Source: Roseateles hydrophilus (GTDB taxonomy: Bacteria > Pseudomonadota > Gammaproteobacteria > Burkholderiales > Burkholderiaceae_C). From it: a stretch of 64,000 nucleotides of DNA. The stretch is taken from the NCBI RefSeq assembly GCF_026712245.1, contig NZ_JAPPUY010000003.1, positions 1 through 64,000 of the forward strand. The letters run 5' to 3'. The translations under genes were made by a program, and so were the position numbers. The notes beneath the pieces are model-generated. The model did no database searches. It was not told the DNA's origin and saw only the letters and a program-made list of their open reading frames with translations. Positions 26,353 to 34,228 of the stretch are shown here, one piece after another (positions within the stretch are counted from its first letter, which is position 1; each line of letters begins with the position of its first letter).

Positions 26353-27690
26353 TCAGGCGTAGACGCCATCGAGGAACCAGGCCAACTCGCCGCTGTCGAG
26401 TTGCTCGCAGAAGATCGACAACGTGCCAGCCGTCTCCGACACCGCCACCCAGTAGTCGCGCTGAACGCTGTTCGTCGTTCCCACACCGGGTACCCGGTCC
26501 CACCAGCCGCACTCCACCAACTCGGGCCCGACCAACAAGGTCAACGGGCCTTGGTAATGCGGGCATCCATCCCGCACGGCCAGTCGCAAGGGGGCCTCCT
26601 GCAGCATGGTCGGCGCAGGAAGCTCTGGCACAGGCTCTGGCTTGCGAGGCCTTCGCTTGGCCGCCGGCGACCAACGGGCAGCAAAGCCGGAGCGGTGGTC
26701 GTCACAGCGGTAGGGCGTCAGGACGCACTCGGCCCCAAACCGCGCAGCCAGGCGCTCAGCCAGCAGGATCAGTGATTCGCCGCTGCCCAGGCTCTGCGGC
26801 AGCAGCGACAGGGACTGCTCGGTCACGCGCTCGACGCCCACCGCCGCCAGTTGCAACTCACCCACCGGTGCGGGCAGTTGCACCTGCGCCAGGTGCTCCG
26901 CCAACAGCCGCGTGAAGTGCTCCAGATCGCGCATGGGCTCGGCTGACCGGATCGTCACCGCGCCCCCGTCGCCAGCGTCTTTGGCCCGCATGGCGTCGTG
27001 CACCCAGCGCAGCGTGTAGCCCTCGGCACCCGCGTGCTTGGCTGTGAGCCAGCCGCACATCTGCATCAGCATGGGTCGCGCATACGTGAGCAGCGCTGAT
27101 GCGTTGTCTTCCCTGGCCGGCAACTCGTAGCGGATGTGAAAGGTCTCGGGGATGACCTCCCACTTGAAGGCCTCGGGCATGCGGCCATAGGCCTGGTCCA
27201 AGGCCAGGAGCAGCCGGTCACCCCAGCGTCGGCTGACGCCGTCGCGGGGGAGCCGGCGCAACTGCCCCAGCGTGGTCACCCCCATGCGGGCCAGCACCTC
27301 GGCGTGCTGGGCCGCCTCGGTGAGCTCGGTCAGCGGCAGTGCGTCCAGGACGGTCTGCAGGTCTTGCTCGCCGAGATCATGGACGCCGCATCTGGCCAGC
27401 ACCAGCGCAGCCAGGGCATGAGGCGCCCACCCCATGCCGATGACACCCAGGTCCGGCGCTTCATCGCGGATGCGGGCCTTGAGTGCAGCCTCTCCCTTGA
27501 AGAGCTTCAGGCTTGCCTGGACCTCCGCCACGACCGCACAGCCTTCCAGCTTGGCCACCCGGGGCGTGAACTGCAGGCACCACAGCGCCAGGCCGTCCAG
27601 GGGATCAGGCGAGGCTGGCTGCTCGGGCGATGGCGTCTGCGGCGGTTCTGGCGGTGGCGTGGGCGAGATGACGAGGGCGACCCAGAGCAC
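26353..27690 (-). CDS. imuB: ImuB, inactive Y-family polymerase-like mutasome protein
   Basis: A 445-residue protein. The GTG at 27690 was chosen because it follows GGAGG by six bases and begins VLWVALVISPTPPPEPPQ, the usual ImuB start; the frame is open further upstream. Y-polymerase-like palm, thumb and little-finger regions follow (FTPRVAKLEGCAVVAEVQAS, GMGWAPHALAALVLARCG, RLPRDGVSRRWGDRLLLALD). The catalytic carboxylates of active Y polymerases are not evident, as expected. ImuB bridges DnaE2 and the sliding clamp. The gene overlaps the end of imuA by 86 bases and is followed after 15 bases by dnaE2. Confidence 0.95.
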   Translation of the reverse strand: MLWVALVISPTPPPEPPQTPSPEQPASPDPLDGLALWCLQFTPRVAKLEGCAVVAEVQASLKLFKGEAALKARIRDEAPDLGVIGMGWAPHALAALVLARCGVHDLGEQDLQTVLDALPLTELTEAAQHAEVLARMGVTTLGQLRRLPRDGVSRRWGDRLLLALDQAYGRMPEAFKWEVIPETFHIRYELPAREDNASALLTYARPMLMQMCGWLTAKHAGAEGYTLRWVHDAMRAKDAGDGGAVTIRSAEPMRDLEHFTRLLAEHLAQVQLPAPVGELQLAAVGVERVTEQSLSLLPQSLGSGESLILLAERLAARFGAECVLTPYRCDDHRSGFAARWSPAAKRRPRKPEPVPELPAPTMLQEAPLRLAVRDGCPHYQGPLTLLVGPELVECGWWDRVPGVGTTNSVQRDYWVAVSETAGTLSIFCEQLDSGELAWFLDGVYA

Positions 27691-28519
27691 GTTGGGCCTC
27701 CATGAGGGCGATGAGCTGGCTGGGACGACGCATGCGCCGGGTGAGCACATGGTCCAAACCGCCGGGGATGGAAGGGAGCGTCAGCGGTGCCTCCAAAGGC
27801 GCACCGCGGCGCTTGAAGACTTCAACCCGCATCTGCCAGTCGACCAGCAGGGACGCGAACACGCGCAGAGGGGCTGGTGACGGGTCGTGCCGAGCGTGCA
27901 CAGGTCGGATGATGAAGACAGGGCCTTCGCAGCCTTGGGCCAAGACCTGCAAGCGGCGGAGTTGCTCTGGCCTGGCCTGCGGCAGCCAGGTCAAGATGGC
28001 AGCTGCAGCGTTGGAGCGGATGGCCTGCTCGGTGGCCCACAGCCGCTGGGACGGCGGGTCGACCTTGACCCAAAGCAGGTTGTCTTCCTCGATACCCAGG
28101 TGGCGAAGACCGTCCGGGTTGGGGCGCTTGGGGTGGCCGATGACCACCACCGAGCGGCCGCCGCTGACCAGGGGGCGCAGGCTCGGCCCAACCAGTCGCC
28201 ACTCCAGCAAGGAGGGCTGTGGCTGCAGGATCTCGATGAGGCAGCCCAAGGGCCAGCCGCCGTCCACCAGCGCCGCATCCAAGGCCGCAAAGCCGGTGGA
28301 GACGAAACCCGCGCGGCTGCCGCCCAACTGGTTGGCGCGCCACACGGTATCGAGCAACTGGGGTGGAACCTCGGGGGGCGCGCCATCAACCACGGGGGCG
28401 GGGTCCTGCACAGGCACGGCCCTAACCGTCTCAGCCGGGACAACCGGGGTGAGGGGCTTGGGTTCGGGGGCAGAGCTCAGGATGAGCTCCGTCTGGGTGG
28501 GCGCGAGCATGTGCGGCAT
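27605..28519 (-). CDS. imuA: ImuA, RecA-like mutasome protein
   Basis: About 304 residues from the ATG at 28519; an ATG at 28510 is equally possible and neither has a clear ribosome site. The N-terminal 45 residues are Pro/Val-rich. The RecA/SulA-like core follows: STGFAALDAALVDGGWPLGC, LIEILQP, GRSVVVIGHPKRPNPDGL, LWVKVDPPSQRLWATEQAI and AAAILTWLPQARPEQLRRLQ. In the family, ImuA supports DnaE2-dependent mutagenesis after DNA damage. It is the first gene of imuA-imuB-dnaE2 and lies immediately behind a perfect LexA box, so it should be induced by the SOS response. Confidence 0.92.
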   Translation of the reverse strand: MPHMLAPTQTELILSSAPEPKPLTPVVPAETVRAVPVQDPAPVVDGAPPEVPPQLLDTVWRANQLGGSRAGFVSTGFAALDAALVDGGWPLGCLIEILQPQPSLLEWRLVGPSLRPLVSGGRSVVVIGHPKRPNPDGLRHLGIEEDNLLWVKVDPPSQRLWATEQAIRSNAAAAILTWLPQARPEQLRRLQVLAQGCEGPVFIIRPVHARHDPSPAPLRVFASLLVDWQMRVEVFKRRGAPLEAPLTLPSIPGGLDHVLTRRMRRPSQLIALMEAQRALGRPRHLAHATARTAADAIARAASLA

Positions 28520-28520
28520 A

Positions 28521-28540
28521 TACTGTTTATTTATACAGTA
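28521..28540 (-). promoter_or_regulatory. LexA (SOS) box of imuA-imuB-dnaE2
   Basis: The 20 bases TACTGTTTATTTATACAGTA contain the consensus CTGT-N8-ACAG core with fully palindromic outer bases. The box ends one base upstream of the imuA start, so LexA binding would block both transcription and access to the start region. Typical for SOS mutasome operons. Confidence 0.92.
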
Positions 28541-28546
28541 CACCAT

Positions 28547-29106
28547 CCCAGCGCCTGCCGTCCACCCTTGCGTGCAGGCCGCCGATGCTTCCGTGGCCAG
28601 GCCGATGGGCGGGGCTCGGTGGGCTGGCGCCGGCAGATTCCGATGCTGCTGAGCGCTCAGTCCAGCGACTTGATCACCGGGTCCGCTGGTCTCGCACCCT
28701 CAGCACACTGGGTCAATTGCTTGGCGGGGGGCAGCCCTCAAGCGGGGACAAACTGACCGACAGCTGTAGGGCGCGAAGTTCCGAGACCTGTCAGGCCGCA
28801 CCCGGCCAGCAGCCGTCGTACGGACCGCCGGATGGAACAGCCGACAGCCGACGTTCATTCACTGCAGGACTAGGGCCAACTTTCAGAGGTTGGGATGGTT
28901 GGTGCGACCTGACTCTGTATCACGAGACCAGCTTTGCAGCCCCTGCTTGCCATCATGAGCTTGTACCTGGGGCTTTCACGGTGGCTGGGCCCGCGAGGAA
29001 AGTTTCCCCACAAAGTTGACGCGATTTTTGCTCCTTGAGGCTGAAGATTTCACCGTCGTCGACTCATTCAGAACGGCGGCAACATCCTCAACCTTAGGAG
29101 TTCGCA
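28547..29106. other. intergenic region between imuA and an envelope gene
   Basis: About 560 bases. Overlapping open frames exist but none has a ribosome site or recognisable domain. A TTGACG at 29016-29021 may belong to a promoter for the next plus-strand gene, but no good -10 partner was found. Confidence 0.4.
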
Positions 29107-29529
29107 ATGAAAGTCGCTCACCAGCTAACGGGTCACGCCACGCCCGCTCTGGCAATCCTCGCCACCGCGCTGTTCACGCTGTCCCCTGCTCACGCTCAGC
29201 AGTACACCGGTGCGGGGAGTACGCTTCAACCGAGCGTGCAGTACCAGCAGATGCAGCGCGAGCAGGCTCGTCGGGCGCAGCAGTACTACTACGTGCAAGC
29301 CCCCCCCGCCCCCCAGCAGCGCCAAGCCGAACAGAGCAAGTTCATGTATCCGGATTCCTCGCTGCGCGCGATTGGCTTCCCGCCGGTTCCTGTTCAGATG
29401 TCGCCTCAGGCAATTGATCGGATCTCGGAGCGCATGCCTCGTTGCATGGCGGGAGCGGCATTCGGCTACGCACAAGGGGGCCGTCGTGGAGCCGCTGTGG
29501 GGTTCGTCCAGGGCTGCTCTGGCTGGTAG
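29107..29529 (+). CDS. secreted protein with glycine-rich C-terminus
   Basis: A 140-residue protein with ribosome site TTAGGAG and a signal peptide (HATPALAILATALFTLSPAH, then AQ). The mature part is Gln-rich at its start (SVQYQQMQREQARRAQQYYY, then a proline stretch), and ends with GAAFGYAQGGRRGAAVGFVQ and a final cysteine, a glycine-zipper-like pattern seen in small envelope proteins. Two cysteines (PRCM and QGCSGW) could form a disulphide. No enzymatic motif. It is 81 bases upstream of another signal-peptide protein, in the same direction. Function unknown. Confidence 0.75.
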   Translation: MKVAHQLTGHATPALAILATALFTLSPAHAQQYTGAGSTLQPSVQYQQMQREQARRAQQYYYVQAPPAPQQRQAEQSKFMYPDSSLRAIGFPPVPVQMSPQAIDRISERMPRCMAGAAFGYAQGGRRGAAVGFVQGCSGW

Positions 29530-29610
29530 CTACTCAACAGGGCGCTAGTTCAGCTCCAAGTTGATCTAGCGTCCTCCCCCGATTTCTCACATCCAAGCAG
29601 GAGGTCTGCT

Positions 29611-30288
29611 ATGAAGCGTCGTGCATTGATTTTTAGCGGTGCGGCTATGGTCTTGGCCCCGTTGCCTGCACTCGCGATCGCGCCTGCGGTCCTTGCGATC
29701 TACCTCAGTCTGATTTCAGCCGGAGGTCTCGTTCTCTCCGCAAAGGTCGCGGCCGATCGCAATGCGGAGTCCAACCGAGAAACAGCAAACATTCAGATGG
29801 CAATTGAGCGCATGCGTCAGGAATTTCAGTTCAGAATCCTTTCCTACCAAGTGGGTAGCCATGGCGTTCGCCAAGAAGCAGCATTCAATCGAGATGTTCC
29901 TGCTCGGCAAGGGTGGACAGACGATGTCGATGATCAAGGCACATACATGGGCCTCTCGAACGGTTTGATTGCGGCCGAGCGCGGCAAGTTCAGCGGCACG
30001 ATATCCACTGCCGAAGTCTCCAAGTTCACTGAAAAGACTCGCCACGGTTTAATCATGCCCGTGCCGGTCGAGGACGGTTATCACGACTATTCCGCGCGTG
30101 ATGCCGATCGAGTTGCCGCAATGCTTCGTCCTACCATGGGCGAGGATTCCCGAGTCATTGCAGGTCGACGCTACTCGGTGGCATCGAAGCCGACTACCGC
30201 CGGATGGGACCTCGAAACCGTGCTTTATGCCGACGGCAAGAATGATGTGAAGGCCGCGACCTTGATGCGGTCAAAGCTTTATGGCTGA
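29611..30288 (+). CDS. secreted protein of unknown function
   Basis: A 225-residue protein with a strong ribosome site (CAGGAGGTC) and an N-terminus MKRRALIFSGAAMVLAPLPA with a twin-arginine-free signal peptide or membrane anchor, followed by a second hydrophobic stretch (APAVLAIYLSLISAGGLVLS). A helical region (NRETANIQMAIERMRQEFQF) and a beta-rich C-terminal half follow. No recognisable domain. Its stop overlaps the next gene's start by eight bases, indicating translational coupling with the PDZ-like lipoprotein. Probably an envelope protein. Confidence 0.75.
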   Translation: MKRRALIFSGAAMVLAPLPALAIAPAVLAIYLSLISAGGLVLSAKVAADRNAESNRETANIQMAIERMRQEFQFRILSYQVGSHGVRQEAAFNRDVPARQGWTDDVDDQGTYMGLSNGLIAAERGKFSGTISTAEVSKFTEKTRHGLIMPVPVEDGYHDYSARDADRVAAMLRPTMGEDSRVIAGRRYSVASKPTTAGWDLETVLYADGKNDVKAATLMRSKLYG

Positions 30289-30814
30289 AGCGCCGTGCTC
30301 ACGGGGTCTGCAGTTCCTGGTCATCGCATTGGCCCTACAAGCTTGTGCGTCCTCTGGTGGCGGGCCGAATGCCCGATCACCAGAGACAAATCGCCCTGCC
30401 GTAGTTGCAGCAAGAGACATACCAAACAACTCGAACCTTAGCGCTATATCTTGTGGGATGCACCAGCCCAGTTCGGACGGACGAAGAGCCTTTTTTGGGA
30501 TTGAGCTCGCCCCCGGAACCACAACTGTCTCAGGGTACTTTTACTGCGGCTCGGCTTCTCCGGCGAAAAGTGCTGGAGTTCAGATCGGAGACAGAATTGC
30601 GAAAGTGAAGGGGTGCAGCGTCAGAAGCGCGGAAGAGGTCGCACAACAGTTCAGTGAAGCCGCTCCGAGTACGCTTGTCTTCATTGAGGTCGAGCGGCTC
30701 GGAATGGCTGGGACGAAGTCGATTGCAGTACCGGTCTTGAGCCAAATTCCCAACAACTTGAATCGACCGGGAAGAGATCCGGCGAGCAATCGCTGTCAGC
30801 TGACATCACGATGA
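30281..30814 (+). CDS. lipoprotein with degenerate PDZ domain
   Basis: A 177-residue protein whose N-terminus ends in a lipobox, FLVIALALQACASSG, predicting lipidation of the cysteine. From about residue 85 a PDZ-like module is visible: GYFYCGSASPAKSAGVQIGD, RIAKVKGCSVRSAEEVAQQF and STLVFIEVERLG, where the SPAKSAGVQIGDRI block matches the usual peptide-groove segment. No protease domain is attached. The start overlaps the end of the preceding secreted-protein gene, so the two are probably made together and may interact at the envelope. Confidence 0.75.
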   Translation: MAEAPCSRGLQFLVIALALQACASSGGGPNARSPETNRPAVVAARDIPNNSNLSAISCGMHQPSSDGRRAFFGIELAPGTTTVSGYFYCGSASPAKSAGVQIGDRIAKVKGCSVRSAEEVAQQFSEAAPSTLVFIEVERLGMAGTKSIAVPVLSQIPNNLNRPGRDPASNRCQLTSR

Positions 30815-31112
30815 TTTGTCTTTTGACAGAGCATAGGGAAGTTGCCGCGCATCCCCTGCCGTGCCGACTCCCGAAGTCCAACCTGCAACTTTCCCTACAG
30901 ATCCGAGCGATGCTCCGGGTCGGCTGCGGCAACATCGCAGCCACGCCTAGCTGGTGTCTTGCATCAGGCAGCGGCAGTGGTGGTTGTACCGCATTTCAGT
31001 GATGGCGTGGACTTGAAAGTGCGGCGGTCATCAACATGCGCCTGGCTATGCTGAAAGAGAAAGGCTTCGTGTCATCCATCGTGATCGAGCAGCCATACAG
31101 GAAGAAGTTTTC
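30815..31112. other. intergenic region upstream of the TPR-CHAT operon
   Basis: About 300 bases with no supported gene. It must contain the promoter of the TPR-CHAT gene; no unambiguous -35/-10 pair was found. The ribosome site of that gene is CAGGAAGAAG. Confidence 0.4.
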
Positions 31113-34100
31113 ATGGATAAGGTTTTGGAGGCGCGGGCTGAAGCGTTGTTCGAGGCAGGGCTGAGTGCCTATGAGGCTGGTCGGGTTCAGGAGGCTGTGG
31201 CGGATTGGAGCGCTGCCTTGGCTATGTTTGAGGAGTTGATTGGGAGGGGCGAGGCTCGGTTTGCATGCCAGCGCGCTGTCATGCTGAACCTCTTGGGTCT
31301 GGCCTCCAAAACTAGCGGTGCGCTGCAGCAGGCGGCGGGTTACGTCGATCAGGCTCTGACCGCCTATGACGAATTGATCAAGGCCGACCAGAGCCAATCC
31401 GCGTACGTTCGTGTCGGCATGCTGGTGCAATTGGGCCACTGGTTCTTCGGAAGGCGCGAGGTGCTGAAGGCCAAGAACTACTACGAGCAGGCCATGGTCG
31501 CAACTGAGGGAATGATCAAGGCCGGGCAGATCAAAGGTGCCATCGAGCGCATCTATGAGCTAGACGGTCTGGGTGGTCTCATACACGGCATTGACGAGCT
31601 ACCGCGCATGAGGGCACGCTACGAGCAAGCCGTGGCCGCTTGTGATGAACTGATCCGGTCCGGCCAAATTCAGTTTGCGTCCGATCGAGCTGGGATGCTG
31701 ATAGAACTGGGCCGTAATTTGTCCGCCAGCGGCGAGCTACCGAAGGCTGTGGAGCACTTTGAGCAGGCCCTGGCTGCCTATGACGAACTGATCCGGCCCG
31801 ACCAAACCCGGTTCGCGGCCGAACGCGCTCACACGCTGCGCGATCTGGCCGAAACCTTGTTGAATAGCAGAGGCGGGCTGCCACAAGCGATGGACCGCTA
31901 TAGGCAAGCCCTGACTGCCTATGAAGAATTGATCCGGTCCGGCCAGAGTCGGCTCGCGTCCGATTGCGCCGACATGCTGGCTCGACTGGGAGCAACCCTG
32001 TGCGCCATGCGGCAGTTCCACGCCGCGGCTGAAGCTCACGACTTGGCTTTGGAATTTGGTTGCCGGGCATTGCGGGCGGAGCATTGGCATCATTTGGTGA
32101 GTTGGGTCGAAACAGCGTCAATACGCTGGCGTTCGGTCTGGAGTAAGGCGGGGTCGACGCAAGGAACCAACATGCTGACGCAGTTGACGGATCTGGCGGC
32201 GCAGATGAAGCAGTTCCTGCGGGCCCCGGGTGTTGACGATGTATTTGGCTGGTACAGCCTAGGACCTCTAATGGAGTTGCTAACCTCCGCGGCGCCTGGT
32301 ACTCCGCCGGCACAAGGTCTGGATGCCGGGGCGTTGGAGGCTTATGACAGCGTGCTTGCGACTGCGCTGAGCTGCGTGCATCGCGCGTCTCTCAATAGTT
32401 CCCCGGAGGCAGATCAAACGCGGCGGGCTAATCTGCAGCGTTACGTGGCCGAGCTTCAGCACCTATGTGCTGCACGCAGCGCGAACCTGTTGGCGGAATG
32501 GTTTCTTCGCAGCCAGGGCCTGCGTGCGCAGCGTGCCGCCATGGCCGGCAGCCGCGACCCGGAACTGCAGGAATTGGAACGACGCTATCAGGCACTTGAC
32601 TCCCTGGGCCGCACGCTGCTGGGCACGAAGGGGCGTGATGACGACTCTCGCCTGGGTGGCAATGGTCATACAGATTCGGACAGCCGGCAGCATGTACAGG
32701 CGCCGAAGGAAACCATGCGCAAGGAGCGGCGTGCGTACGCGTATGCGCTAAACCAGGTCCGTCTGTTCCAAACTGAACTGCGCAAGCGCGGCAAACTACC
32801 GAACGAAACGCAGGCGCTTGAACTTGCCGAGTTGCGCCGCTGCTTGCGGCCAAGACAGGTCCTTTTGATGCTGGCGCCGGACCTTGCTAAGGAAGCTGCC
32901 AACGTCTGGGCCATCTCGCTGCTCCCACCTTCGGCCAATCCAGAGCCGGACGCCCAGGCGACGGCCCTGAAGATTCCCCTGCACTGTCAGGCACGCCTGC
33001 CCGACTTGCTCGCTCGCGTGAGTGCCTTGGCTGCACGAGGCGGGCGATCCGTCCGCGAAGGTCCGGCAGGCCGGGGCGATAGCACGGCGGTCCGGGCGAC
33101 GAGCGCTGACCCGGAGGCCGCCGCGAACCTGGACCATGCGCTCAGGCAGGAGCTTGAGCAAGCCCTGCGCCCTGTCTGGCAGGCATTGCAGCAGCATGCG
33201 GTGGATGAAGTCGTGCTGGTGCCGACCGGCCTGCTTCACCAGGTGCCGTGGACGCGCTGGCTGGCGGATTGCGGAATCGCCATCCGGGTGCTTCCCAGCG
33301 TCGGCGCTTTTGTCCGCAGTTGCCAGGCACCTGCGCCCCAACTTGAGGTCGATGCTGCGTTGCGTGTGGCCGTGCTCGGCCATGATGCGACGGACCACAA
33401 TGACCCGCGTAAGCACTTGCCCCTGGTCAATGCGGAAATCAGCCTCAGCCTGGCGCAATGGAATCAGGCAGCCACGGCGTCGGGGATCAGGTTGCAGAGC
33501 GATCGCGCCGAATGGCAGCCCGCCGATGCAGCCGCCTCGACCAGGCTGCTAGTGGGCATGGGTCACGGCGGCGCCGCCGAGGGCAACCCGGCGCATTCCG
33601 GTCTGGTGCTGGCCTATGACGAGGAAGCGACGCCCCGCCTCTTCACCGCCTACGATTTGCCCGCCATCCACCATGCTCATTGGCTGCTGCTGAGTTGCTG
33701 CGTCCTGGCCCGGACCGATGAAATCATGGGCGAGCCCATGGGCATGGCCGCCAATGCATTCGACTTCCAGTCGCGTTGCGTGATGGGCTCCTTGGTCACC
33801 GTCGGGGACCTGGATGCGAGCCTGGTGAGCCTGGCGCTGCAATGGGCGCTGGGTCGCCAGCGCGAGGCCTTGGCCCGCGGCTCGCCGATCGAAGTGTTCA
33901 ATGCGACGCAGGCCGCGCTGTGCGCCGGCCGGTGGCCGGAGGGCTTCGGTGCCTGGCTGCAAGGGCATCTCCCCACGGCCCTGGCGCAGGCTCCCCGGCA
34001 AGCTAGGCAAGCGAATGGCGCTGGCGTGACCTTGGCGCGGAATCTGCGTGCGGCAGTTGCAAGCATGGGCTTGCCGGACCTGGGCTTCAAAAGTGATATG

Positions 34101-34205
34101 GACCCGCGGCACCCGGCCTTGTTGGCCTTCGCCGAAGTGCTTGCGCAGCGCCCGCCCGCCTCGGTGCAGGTGGCGGCGGCCTGGTTTGTTGGACTGGGTC
34201 TTTGA
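31113..34205 (+). CDS. TPR-CHAT caspase-like protease
   Basis: A 1030-residue protein. Residues about 1-320 hold at least five TPR-like modules of 46-47 residues with the shared phrase (A)xAYDELIRxxQxxFA. The C-terminal region is a CHAT domain (caspase/separase clan): VDEVVLVPTGLLHQVPWTRW, the catalytic histidine in LLVGMGHGGAAEGN (about 817) and the catalytic cysteine in HWLLLSCCVLART (about 861), then EPMGMAANAFDFQSRCVMGS. Both dyad residues are present, so it should be an active cysteine protease. It is followed after 23 bases by an unrecognised partner and then an alarmone hydrolase. TPR-CHAT proteins are often effectors cleaving a co-encoded partner; that role is inferred. Confidence 0.92.
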   Translation: MDKVLEARAEALFEAGLSAYEAGRVQEAVADWSAALAMFEELIGRGEARFACQRAVMLNLLGLASKTSGALQQAAGYVDQALTAYDELIKADQSQSAYVRVGMLVQLGHWFFGRREVLKAKNYYEQAMVATEGMIKAGQIKGAIERIYELDGLGGLIHGIDELPRMRARYEQAVAACDELIRSGQIQFASDRAGMLIELGRNLSASGELPKAVEHFEQALAAYDELIRPDQTRFAAERAHTLRDLAETLLNSRGGLPQAMDRYRQALTAYEELIRSGQSRLASDCADMLARLGATLCAMRQFHAAAEAHDLALEFGCRALRAEHWHHLVSWVETASIRWRSVWSKAGSTQGTNMLTQLTDLAAQMKQFLRAPGVDDVFGWYSLGPLMELLTSAAPGTPPAQGLDAGALEAYDSVLATALSCVHRASLNSSPEADQTRRANLQRYVAELQHLCAARSANLLAEWFLRSQGLRAQRAAMAGSRDPELQELERRYQALDSLGRTLLGTKGRDDDSRLGGNGHTDSDSRQHVQAPKETMRKERRAYAYALNQVRLFQTELRKRGKLPNETQALELAELRRCLRPRQVLLMLAPDLAKEAANVWAISLLPPSANPEPDAQATALKIPLHCQARLPDLLARVSALAARGGRSVREGPAGRGDSTAVRATSADPEAAANLDHALRQELEQALRPVWQALQQHAVDEVVLVPTGLLHQVPWTRWLADCGIAIRVLPSVGAFVRSCQAPAPQLEVDAALRVAVLGHDATDHNDPRKHLPLVNAEISLSLAQWNQAATASGIRLQSDRAEWQPADAAASTRLLVGMGHGGAAEGNPAHSGLVLAYDEEATPRLFTAYDLPAIHHAHWLLLSCCVLARTDEIMGEPMGMAANAFDFQSRCVMGSLVTVGDLDASLVSLALQWALGRQREALARGSPIEVFNATQAALCAGRWPEGFGAWLQGHLPTALAQAPRQARQANGAGVTLARNLRAAVASMGLPDLGFKSDMDPRHPALLAFAEVLAQRPPASVQVAAAWFVGLGL

Positions 34206-34228
34206 ACGGAATTCTTCGGGAGCGCCCT

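Noticed and set aside
23602-26775. 1057-codon open frame antisense to dnaE2
   Set aside because: It mirrors the dnaE2 coding strand, has Arg/His/Leu/Gln-rich low-quality translation, no ribosome site and no domain. It is a high-GC shadow of a strongly conserved gene.
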